Origin: JAJBWD01 sp041670885 | Lineage (GTDB): Bacteria; Bacillota; Clostridia; Clostridiales; Clostridiaceae | DNA: 19,984 nucleotides | Assembly: GCA_041670885.1 (NCBI GenBank) | Contig: JBAXYJ010000021.1 | Coordinates: forward strand, 1-19,984 | Direction of reading: 5' to 3' | Shown here: positions 1-6,485 of the stretch, piece after piece | Layout of the letters: every line of letters begins with the position of its first letter | Numbering within the stretch: position 1 is the first letter of the stretch | Translations under genes and position numbers: made by a program | The notes under the pieces: model-generated | What the model saw: the letters and a program-made list of their open reading frames with translations, nothing else | Databases searched by the model: none | Told to the model about the DNA's origin: nothing

Positions 1-794
1 CCGCTTAAATAAAAAGATATTGGCACATCAGATATCATGCGGTTTTTAACAGATGTTACCAGTTTGTTTTCCAGTTCACTGATAAAATAATTTTGATTCT
101 TATATTTAATATCAGTACCTTTTGAATATGCATAGTTCCAATAGGCTTTAATATCTGTTTCACAATTTTCAAATACTAAGAAACTTCCTGGAGGTACTTG
201 ATAAATATCCTGAAAAATACTTCTGTCACCGACAGTTGTCCAGAATGTAAACACCTGCTTTAAGGCAATTGGTGAAATTGCAGCCTGAACTAATCCGCTT
301 TTTAATATAGCCTTAGCTTCCGATGCAAAGCAGAAGGTTTTATCCTTATGAAAATAAAAAAGCGGTTTTTCTCCAAACCTGTCCCGGGCAAGTATAAGTC
401 TTTTTTTCTGCTTATCCCATATAACGCTGGCAAACTGCCCGTTAAGCTTTTCAAACATATCAAGACCATATTCTTCATACATATGTGGCAATATTGCCGT
501 ATCTGAATTATTTTTTAAGCAGTGGCCCTTTCCCAGCAAATCGCATCTAAGTGTCTGATAATTAAAAATTTCTCCATTAAAAATTACAACGACAGATTCA
601 TCTTCATTAGTTGTAGGCTGTTTGCCATTTTGTGGATCAATTATACTTAATCTGGTATGACCAAGCCCAATATAATCATCCATATAATATCCGGTATCAT
701 CCGGTCCCCTGTATTTTATACTTTCAACCATATCATGGAGTATCCTGCTGTATTTTATTTTATTCCCTGATATTAACCCTGCAACTCCACACAT
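1..794 (-). CDS. asnB: Asparagine synthetase B-like glutamine-dependent amidotransferase (partial; 3' end outside window)
   Basis: About 264 N-terminal residues are visible; the frame runs off the left edge still open. The protein begins Met-Cys-Gly-Val, so after Met removal Cys2 is the class II glutaminase nucleophile. RGPDD (about 29-33), HTRLSIID (about 45-52), FNGEIFNY (about 72-79) and RDRFGEKPL (about 137-145) are all present, as in the AsnB/PurF glutaminase domain. The last visible residues, ISFYLSG, should lead into the SGGLDS ATP-pyrophosphatase loop of the synthetase domain. The start is the ATG after GGAGG with a 7-nt spacer. Family members hydrolyse glutamine and pass ammonia to an AMP-activated carboxylate. 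Some polysaccharide loci carry AsnB-like proteins (WbpS/WbtH type) thought to amidate sugar acids. By context I infer an amidation role here, but ordinary asparagine synthesis cannot be excluded without the C-terminal half. It lies 145 bp after the acyl-AMP ligase gene on the same strand. Confidence 0.93.
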   Translation of the reverse strand, partial: MCGVAGLISGNKIKYSRILHDMVESIKYRGPDDTGYYMDDYIGLGHTRLSIIDPQNGKQPTTNEDESVVVIFNGEIFNYQTLRCDLLGKGHCLKNNSDTAILPHMYEEYGLDMFEKLNGQFASVIWDKQKKRLILARDRFGEKPLFYFHKDKTFCFASEAKAILKSGLVQAAISPIALKQVFTFWTTVGDRSIFQDIYQVPPGSFLVFENCETDIKAYWNYAYSKGTDIKYKNQNYFISELENKLVTSVKNRMISDVPISFYLS

Positions 795-939
795 GTATCT
801 TCCTCCATTCTCAAGAAAATCTACTTTTAAATCTTCTTAATTACTAATTTTTCTTAATCAAATAAAATTGTATAATTACCTTTGGGCTGATTTTTCAGTT
901 TAAGAATAACGAATTATCAATGTTTTTTTAAAAGTTTAT

Positions 940-2433
940 TTATGAATTATTCAATTTTCTCAATTCACTTCTTTTAATTTTACCGGTGGATGTCCTTGGA
1001 AGCTCATTTACAAATTCGATTATCTGCGGTCTCTTAAATGACGGTAACAGCTTTCTCACATGGGCATTTATGTCTTGAACATCAGGCAGGCCATTTTTAA
1101 GAACAACAAATGCTTTGATTTGCTTCTCATCATTATTTTCAATCCCAACCACAGCAGATTCTAAAACATGTTCACAGGAGTTAATAGCAGCTTCTATCTC
1201 AACAGGACTTATCCTGTGTCCAAGGTGTTTTATAATATCATCTTTTCTTCCTTTTACATAAATATAGCCATCTCCATCTTTTACAGCCAAATCACCGGTA
1301 TAAAGCCATCCCTCTTTAATAACAGTTTTCGTCTCCTCTTCATTATTCCAGTAGCCCTTCATAATATTTTCTCCGGATGCTATAATTTCACCAATCTCCC
1401 CAGCGGCCGCTTCCCTGCCATCCTCTGTTACCACCCTGAGAGTAACTCCAGGCATGCCTCTTCCAATAGAGCCTGCCTTTTTAAAAATCAGGTCCGGTTC
1501 CAGGTAGCTAAGCCTGGCTGATGCTTCCGTCTGTCCATACATAACAAATATTTTTATATGGGGAGCTATCTCCTTAAGCTTTGAAATATCCTCAAAGCTT
1601 GTACTTTCTCCGGCAAAGGTTACATACTTCAGATATTTCAGATGAAAAGCCCTTAATACTTCCTGTTTCAACAATATGTTAATATAGGAGCCTACCGTTG
1701 AAAATCCGGTAGCACGGCTTTCATATATTCTTTCTATTACTTTTATGGGATATGCTGTCCTATTTTCAATAGTAATCCTGCCTCCAGCTTTTGTATGTGT
1801 AAGCATAAGTGAGTTCCCATAGGAATAGCCAAAATTAACTACTTGAAGTATTGAGTCCTTTTCAGTTAATCCAAGATACAAAACTATGGACTTTGTATTC
1901 GCTGTCAGATTTTTATGAGTCAAGGTTACACCTTTTGGCATTCTGGTAGTGCCGGAGGTATATAAAATAAGAGCAGGAGAATCACCATCATTAATCAGCT
2001 TACTTGTTAAATCCGGATTATAAACCGGTTTATCCTCCCACATCCTGTTAATATCAATCATATTACTCTCTTCAAAATCAGCCTTGCCCTGCTGAAGTCT
2101 TTTCATGAACACAGTATTCGTAATTATCAGCTTAGGCGCAGTATCAGCAATTATATAGCTGATACTTTCAATGTTAAGATTTTTATTAATTGGCACTACA
2201 ATGCAGTTTGCCAGCAGCACTCCAAAGAAGGATGCAATATATTCAGCAGAATTGTCAAGGTAAATAAGTATTCTGTCTCCGGTTTTTAAAGCTTTGTCAT
2301 ACAGTAATCCTGCCAAAGCAACTGATTTATTATAAAGTTCTAAATAAGTAAATTCCTTTTCTTTATCAACCACATAAACCTTATCCGGATACATTCCGGC
2401 GCTTTCCTGTAAGAATGAAAAGACATTACACAT
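940..2433 (-). CDS. Acyl-AMP ligase / AMP-dependent synthetase (ANL superfamily)
   Basis: A full-length 497-residue adenylate-forming enzyme, predicted cytosolic. Visible motifs in order: phosphate loop YTSGTTRMPKG (158-168), MYGQTE (298-303), TGD (379-381), the hinge region GRKDDIIKHLGHRISP (395-410) and the C-terminal catalytic Lys in STGK (K485). In the phosphate loop, Arg replaces the usual second Gly of TSGTTG, which is unusual. The family activates a carboxylic acid with ATP and transfers it to CoA or to a carrier-protein phosphopantetheine. With an ACP gene two genes upstream, I infer that it charges that ACP, as RfbL is thought to do with RfbK in Vibrio cholerae O1. The substrate (hydroxy acid, amino acid or other) cannot be read from the sequence. 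The ATG start follows GAGGTGA with a 7-nt spacer. The gene begins 26 bp after the PP-loop ATPase gene, indicating co-transcription. Confidence 0.9.
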   Translation of the reverse strand: MCNVFSFLQESAGMYPDKVYVVDKEKEFTYLELYNKSVALAGLLYDKALKTGDRILIYLDNSAEYIASFFGVLLANCIVVPINKNLNIESISYIIADTAPKLIITNTVFMKRLQQGKADFEESNMIDINRMWEDKPVYNPDLTSKLINDGDSPALILYTSGTTRMPKGVTLTHKNLTANTKSIVLYLGLTEKDSILQVVNFGYSYGNSLMLTHTKAGGRITIENRTAYPIKVIERIYESRATGFSTVGSYINILLKQEVLRAFHLKYLKYVTFAGESTSFEDISKLKEIAPHIKIFVMYGQTEASARLSYLEPDLIFKKAGSIGRGMPGVTLRVVTEDGREAAAGEIGEIIASGENIMKGYWNNEEETKTVIKEGWLYTGDLAVKDGDGYIYVKGRKDDIIKHLGHRISPVEIEAAINSCEHVLESAVVGIENNDEKQIKAFVVLKNGLPDVQDINAHVRKLLPSFKRPQIIEFVNELPRTSTGKIKRSELRKLNNS

Positions 2434-2459
2434 TATAAAATCACCTCATAATATTGCAG

Positions 2460-3464
2460 CTATAAATATTTATCCAGTTCATTTTTTACATATTTAATTA
2501 CTGAATCCTCACCTGAAACCGAAAGCTTTTTTAATCCCTCTTCCCTGGTTAAGAAGCCTTCTCGGACAAGACCTGCAATCTCCAAGCTGTATGGGTTATA
2601 GCCATAATCCCTGACATGTATGGAATTAGCATAGGAATTTAGAAGACAGTTTGTACTATTCATATCTGTATCCTGAGGCTTTTTCCAGCCTATACTTTTA
2701 ATTGTATCCAGGATTTCCTCTTCATTATAATTACCAAATGCCAGAGGATAAGCAAGATATGGTACATATTCCTTTAGAGCTTCAATCCACTTAGGATCAA
2801 TAAAATATTTTTTATATTCATCACCCAGATTTGCTGTAATAGGCGCCTGGATTTGTTTCTGATTTGCCAGAAGCATCCTGTAATCCAGTTTCATTACAGG
2901 AGATTTAACATGTACCTGCCCCGGTGTCCAGCCAAAGCAGACAAAAGGAATTTTTCGGAGCATTGCTTCCTTATAAACAGTTGATTTTACAATTCCTATG
3001 CAGGCCGTACATATGGAGCTTGCCCTTTCCAGAGATTTCTTCGGGTATATTTCTTTGGATGCTGCCAGATTAAATACTTTTGCAAGTTTTGAAAATGAGG
3101 GCTTAATGGTTATGCTGTCTACACCTAGCTCTGCCGTTGCTGCATGTATATTCTGCCTGCACTGTTCTGTTAAAAAACCATTATCAAAGGTAACTGCAAG
3201 TACAGATACATGAAATTTTTTTCTCAGCTTGTAAAGCGTAAAGGTACTGTCTTTACCTCCGCTGTATGCCAGAGCAACCTGATAGGGCAGATGCTTGTAC
3301 TCATGGAAAACCTCCATCAACTCATTTTCTTTTTTTTCATAATCTTCAGCTGACATGTTATTGAAGCTTTTACTTCTCATAGCACAATAATTGCATAATC
3401 CCTCATCATTTATGTGTACACTAAAAATGTTGTCAGTTAAGGTACATTTCTTACAAATCTTCAA
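2460..3464 (-). CDS. PP-loop ATP-pyrophosphatase with Cys pairs (WbpG/PseA or TtcA-like)
   Basis: 334 residues. The N terminus carries two Cys pairs, C4/C7 and C24/C27, spaced like a zinc ribbon. It is followed by an intact N-type ATP-pyrophosphatase loop SGGKDS (68-73), a further CxxC (C152/C155, within SICTACIG) and a later Cys (C273). PP-loop enzymes adenylate a carbonyl or carboxyl so that ammonia or sulfur can attack it. The closest locus-type relatives are the N-acetyl sugar amidotransferases (WbpG, PseA), which begin with a similar Cys-rich segment. The mid-protein CxxC also recalls TtcA-like enzymes that bind an iron-sulfur cluster. No HisH/HisF-like ammonia-supplying partner is seen in the window, so the nitrogen or sulfur donor is unknown; the adjacent AsnB-like glutaminase is a speculative source. 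The start is TTG, because AGGGG precedes it at suitable spacing and the first Cys pair follows immediately. The product remains uncertain. Confidence 0.82.
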   Translation of the reverse strand: MKICKKCTLTDNIFSVHINDEGLCNYCAMRSKSFNNMSAEDYEKKENELMEVFHEYKHLPYQVALAYSGGKDSTFTLYKLRKKFHVSVLAVTFDNGFLTEQCRQNIHAATAELGVDSITIKPSFSKLAKVFNLAASKEIYPKKSLERASSICTACIGIVKSTVYKEAMLRKIPFVCFGWTPGQVHVKSPVMKLDYRMLLANQKQIQAPITANLGDEYKKYFIDPKWIEALKEYVPYLAYPLAFGNYNEEEILDTIKSIGWKKPQDTDMNSTNCLLNSYANSIHVRDYGYNPYSLEIAGLVREGFLTREEGLKKLSVSGEDSVIKYVKNELDKYL

Positions 3465-3481
3465 ATTACCATCCCCTAAAG

Positions 3482-3584
3482 TTTAATTTATCAAAATTTC
3501 AAAACTCCCACTTCTATAAGCGGGTTATCCTATAATTATGCTTCAGGTGGGCAGACTCCCCATCTAAAGGCCAGATATTCAGTT
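3482..3584 (-). repeat. ~104-bp structured intergenic repeat, copy A
   Basis: This copy aligns to 14805-14908 with about 14 substitutions and one 1-nt indel (roughly 86% identity by hand), in the same orientation. It begins directly after the ACP stop codon and ends before the PP-loop gene. Two hairpins are conserved. One (3541-3569) has arms CTTCAG and CTAAAG around a TGGG/CCCA inner stem; its one arm change is C-G to U-G when read as minus-strand RNA, so pairing survives in the transcribed sense. The second (3507-3524) pairs CCCGCTT with AAGTGGG around an ATAG loop on the minus strand. Whether it is a decayed IS200/IS605-type end, an mRNA-processing element or an antitermination element is not decidable here. 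Confidence 0.8.
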
Positions 3585-3860
3585 TTAGCTAAGCGGGCTC
3601 ACTTTCTTATAGACCAAACGACTGACACAGTTTACAGAATCCAGATTTTCAGGTAAGATTTCCGAATCTTCAACTTCTATAATAAATTCACTTTCTATAA
3701 ATACTATTAATTCCAGAATCCCTGTGGAATCAAGTACTCCAAAATCCAGAAAAGATGAGTCATTACTAAATTCATTTTCATCATAACCAAATAAATAATT
3801 CTCAAATAAAAAGCCTCTTATTTTTTGAGAAATCTGCTCCAGTGTAACTTTTTCCTCCAT
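3585..3860 (-). CDS. Acyl carrier protein
   Basis: A 91-residue acidic protein of ACP size. S45 in GVLDSTG (41-47) fits the 4'-phosphopantetheine attachment serine, and the helix after it (GILELIVFIESEF) is the typical recognition helix II. The motif is D-S-T rather than the common D-S-L, as often seen in stand-alone ACPs of secondary or surface-polysaccharide pathways. I chose the ATG preceded by GGGGAGG with an 8-nt spacer; a GTG ten codons upstream lies ahead of that site and has no better signal. ACP carries activated acids as thioesters in the cytosol. Standing between an acyltransferase gene and an acyl-AMP ligase gene, it probably shuttles an acyl group onto an amino sugar (inference), comparable to RfbK of Vibrio cholerae O1. 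No phosphopantetheinyl transferase gene is present in the window. Confidence 0.88.
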   Translation of the reverse strand: MEEKVTLEQISQKIRGFLFENYLFGYDENEFSNDSSFLDFGVLDSTGILELIVFIESEFIIEVEDSEILPENLDSVNCVSRLVYKKVSPLS

Positions 3861-3895
3861 ATCTTTTTCCTCCCCTTTTAATGCAGCCACATAAG

Positions 3896-4471
3896 TTAAG
3901 ATTTATTACTAAAATCTTTAAACTGCTGCTCTAATTCTTTTAATTTTTTACTCCGATCCATTATAGCTCTTGCTGGTATGCCTCTGCATATCTTCCAATT
4001 TGGAAGACTTTTTGTCACCATACTCATAGCTCCTACAGCAGCTCCTTCTCCTATTTCTACTCCGGGTAATATTACAGATGCAGCTCCAACAATGACATAT
4101 TCCTGCAATATCACCCTCCCTTTTTTCACATTGGTATATTGGGCAGGAATGGTTGGATTTGTCATAAACTCACCTGAGTAATCATCTGATATAGAGTATA
4201 TGGTTACATGGCTGGATAACCCGGAATAATTTTTCATTACAATGCCAGAGCCATCCGAACCTCCTATAAGCAAGCTGTACGGAGCAATATGTATATTGTT
4301 TTCAAGAGTAATATCCCCGGATAAGAATACAAAATCATCAATTCTAACATTATTACCAATAGTAATAAGTTCAGGCAGATATATGCTTGTCTTCTTACTT
4401 ATTAATACATTTTTTCCAAGTGATTTAAATCCTACTTTATCAAGTTCTTCATTGCTTAAAAATGAACTCAT
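3896..4471 (-). CDS. Left-handed beta-helix acyltransferase, probable amino-sugar N-acyltransferase
   Basis: 191 residues with repeated hexapeptides typical of the LbH fold (for example ITIGNNVRIDDF at 36-47 and VIVGAASVILPGVEIGEGAAVGA at 126-148), then a C-terminal GIPAR (164-168) and a charged helix. The opening FLSNEELDKVGFKSLG and the internal SSHVTIYSISDDYSG with FMTNPTIP look like the group often annotated as VioB-like dTDP-4-amino-sugar acyltransferases, as I recall it. H61 and H88 are candidate catalytic histidines. It is not a PglD/EpsM-type enzyme: the N-terminal Rossmann-like domain of that family is absent. Placed 35 bp before the ACP gene, it may use an acyl-ACP donor to acylate the amino sugar made by the fused dehydratase-aminotransferase at 15609-18674. 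The donor and acceptor are inference. GGGAG lies very close (2 nt) to the ATG. Confidence 0.85.
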   Translation of the reverse strand: MSSFLSNEELDKVGFKSLGKNVLISKKTSIYLPELITIGNNVRIDDFVFLSGDITLENNIHIAPYSLLIGGSDGSGIVMKNYSGLSSHVTIYSISDDYSGEFMTNPTIPAQYTNVKKGRVILQEYVIVGAASVILPGVEIGEGAAVGAMSMVTKSLPNWKICRGIPARAIMDRSKKLKELEQQFKDFSNKS

Positions 4472-4477
4472 AACTCC

Positions 4478-4603
4478 CTACCCCTTATATAATTCATATG
4501 AAGTCAACAGACAATCCAGCCCTGCTATTATAAAGCGGTCTGCTGTCTGGTTCTGAATTTTATAACCTTCCAGCACCATCTTCACTGCTTCTGCTTTGTA
4601 TTC
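4478..4603 (-). pseudogene. Possible IS3-family OrfA transposase fragment
   Basis: Immediately after an in-frame TAG (4604-4606), the minus-strand frame reads EYKAEAVKMVLEGYK and continues for about 27 more residues to TAG at 4478-4480. The first 15 residues resemble the helix-turn-helix entry of IS3-type OrfA proteins (pattern [F/Y]K.EAVK.V.EGY). The remainder does not look like transposase. No OrfB or terminal repeats are recognisable. The stop codon abuts the ribosome binding site of the acyltransferase gene, so translation of the ATG-started part (4579 to 4478, 33 aa) could also act as a leader peptide. This rests on a short match and may be chance. Confidence 0.38.
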
Positions 4604-4681
4604 CTAAGTAATTTACTCTAAATTATAAATATTCTATATTTATTTATTTATTCCATTTAAAATTTTAATTTTTTAATAATA

Positions 4682-4720
4682 CCAGATTATTCTATATTAA
4701 TTTAATATTATTTCATCTGG
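4682..4720. repeat. AT-rich inverted repeat (CCAGAT...ATCTGG)
   Basis: A 6-bp outer stem CCAGAT/ATCTGG encloses an inner ATATTA-ATT-TAATAT stem. It lies in the AT-rich part of the spacer. Without a following T-run on the minus strand it is not a convincing terminator. Confidence 0.45.
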
Positions 4721-4794
4721 CTGTTAAATTTTGTTTAGTCAACTAGTTATTTAATTGATTTGTATAAGCATAAATTGGCTACGGTTCACTTATT

Positions 4795-4834
4795 CAGCAG
4801 TCTCAGTGAAACGGAAACCGTTTCTTGACTGCTG
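4795..4834. repeat. Two-tier hairpin downstream of the flippase gene
   Basis: An outer 8-bp perfect stem CAGCAGTC/GACTGCTG and an inner 7-bp perfect stem GAAACGG/CCGTTTC with an AAA loop are separated by an asymmetric internal loop (5 nt and 2 nt). It lies 37 bp beyond the flippase stop codon. No T-run follows on the minus strand, so it is probably not a standard intrinsic terminator. It could stabilise the 3' end of the upstream message or be a REP-like or insertion remnant. Confidence 0.7.
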
Positions 4835-4870
4835 CCAAAGCCCTAAAATGAAGCAAACAGACTTTTATTG

Positions 4871-6448
4871 CTAATTATTTCGCATATTTTCATGTGTGTA
4901 TTTTTTGGTATATAAATCACTTCTAAAACATTTAATCATTACCTTTTCTATTATCTGTTCATAAATATATTTGAACTCTTTACTCCTATAGAAGGAAGCA
5001 ATTATAATCATATTTGGTACAATAATGCAAATAATTAGTTTTACTATCAAGTTAAAATAAGAAATATCATTAAATATTCGGCAAAGTAAATATGTACCTC
5101 CACAGCATATTCCAATAATCATCCAATATACTATCTGTTTTCTAAAGTACAAAGTGGCTTTTTTCTTGAAATATTTCTTGAAAAGTACATAAGGCTCATA
5201 CCACATATTAGTTAATAATCTGGAAATAATGGTCGCAAGCAGTATTCCAAATACTCCGCTTGTTTTTCCTAATATAATTGAAAGAACAATATTAATTGCA
5301 GCTGTTATTAAAAAAACGAATTTAGTCTGTTTAAACATTCCTGTGGTGTCTCTATATATTGTGACAGGCCGAATAGTACCGGGCATACAGAAATTAAGAA
5401 TTATAATTATAACTGTCAGCATGTCAAATGTATACTTTGCTCCCACCCATAACGTAATAAAATCATTGAATAATACTATGAAGCAGGCAGAACAGAACCC
5501 AAATATCCAAAAGGCAATAAAATTCATTATATTAAATATTTCATATTGTCGTTCTTTGTCCATTGTTGTATTTAAGTTTCCGATGCTTGCAGCCATAGAA
5601 TTAAATATAATATTAGTAAATGCAGATACAGCATATATAACCATTAAATAATTAGAATACAAGCCAACATATATGGTGCCTACAATAGCAGAAATCAGTA
5701 TATTATCAGTATCATTCATTATAACTCCGCCCAGCTTATATAAGAACATGGACTTTACATTTTCCATAATCCCCTTTTTAGTTGAAGGATCCAGTTCTCT
5801 TTTTTCTTTCACATAGGGATATAACTTCTTTGCCTTATTAGCTTGAAAAAGATTCAATATAAAAGTGCTTAAAATTGCTACCGATAAATATAATAAATAA
5901 TTTTTCCATACGACCAATATTATAATCTGCAAAACATTTTGAACAACAGTACAAATCATTGTATAAATAGATAATAAGTAACTCTTCTGATCAGCCGCTA
6001 TTATTGTAGATCTGTATGCTAATAAATATGACATTACAATATTGGCAACATACATTAAATAATATATTATTAGATTTGGAATGTTTGATTCTAATTTAAT
6101 AATATAAGGCAAGATAGGCACTATAGAAATTCCAATTATTGCTACTGCAACTGCTAAAATATTATAAACTTTTTTATAATATGTCATTAAAGCAGCTAAT
6201 TTATTTGTATCATCTTCTGCTAATGGTTTATACATGCTATAGATAATTGCAGTACCAAACCCAAGATCAGCTAATGATAGTACATTAAGTACATTGCTAA
6301 ATAGTCCTGAAATTCCAAGATATTCTGCACCTAATGCCCGTATAAAAATCGTCCTGCAAATAAATTGTAAGACAAAATTTAGCATCTGATTAACCGTACC
6401 AACTGCAATATTTAGCGATACATATTTTTTCCTGGACTTTTCACTCAT
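4871..6448 (-). CDS. Wzx/EpsK-like polysaccharide flippase (MOP superfamily)
   Basis: 525 residues, very hydrophobic from residue 10 onward, with about 12-14 predicted membrane spans and a basic cytosolic C terminus. The N-terminal arrangement (LNIAVGTVNQMLNFVLQFICRTIFIRALGAEYLGISGLFSN) is typical of polysaccharide-type MOP exporters. These move undecaprenyl-pyrophosphate-linked oligosaccharide from the inner to the outer face of the cytoplasmic membrane, where the EpsG-type polymerase in this locus could extend it. I chose the ATG at 6448, which AAGGAG precedes by 6 nt, over a TTG ten codons upstream whose frame contains that site. Base composition is very AT-rich. The gene begins 37 bp after the PP-loop-like gene, so co-transcription is likely. 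It is the last gene before the 399-bp spacer. Confidence 0.93.
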   Translation of the reverse strand: MSEKSRKKYVSLNIAVGTVNQMLNFVLQFICRTIFIRALGAEYLGISGLFSNVLNVLSLADLGFGTAIIYSMYKPLAEDDTNKLAALMTYYKKVYNILAVAVAIIGISIVPILPYIIKLESNIPNLIIYYLMYVANIVMSYLLAYRSTIIAADQKSYLLSIYTMICTVVQNVLQIIILVVWKNYLLYLSVAILSTFILNLFQANKAKKLYPYVKEKRELDPSTKKGIMENVKSMFLYKLGGVIMNDTDNILISAIVGTIYVGLYSNYLMVIYAVSAFTNIIFNSMAASIGNLNTTMDKERQYEIFNIMNFIAFWIFGFCSACFIVLFNDFITLWVGAKYTFDMLTVIIIILNFCMPGTIRPVTIYRDTTGMFKQTKFVFLITAAINIVLSIILGKTSGVFGILLATIISRLLTNMWYEPYVLFKKYFKKKATLYFRKQIVYWMIIGICCGGTYLLCRIFNDISYFNLIVKLIICIIVPNMIIIASFYRSKEFKYIYEQIIEKVMIKCFRSDLYTKKYTHENMRNN

Positions 6449-6485
6449 CGATAACTCCTTAATCAAGTAATAACTCAATCCTGCT

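Larger units (their letters stand above)
4472..4870. other. Gene-poor 399-bp spacer between acyl-modification cassette and flippase
   Basis: This is the largest stretch without an intact gene. From the flippase side it holds a strong hairpin (4795-4834), a very AT-rich tract with a second long hairpin (4682-4720), and a short open frame that looks like a transposase remnant (4478-4603). A promoter for the downstream cassette would be expected around the AT-rich tract, but I could not find a -35/-10 pair with good spacing. TTGACT and several TA-rich hexamers occur without the right distance between them. Confidence 0.6.

Noticed and set aside
632..847. + strand open frame of 71 codons at the left edge
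   Set aside because: It is antisense to the AsnB-like N-terminal domain, whose motifs are unmistakable; the + frame is low-complexity.
4795..4834. Intrinsic terminator
   Set aside because: The stem is strong but neither strand has a following T-run.
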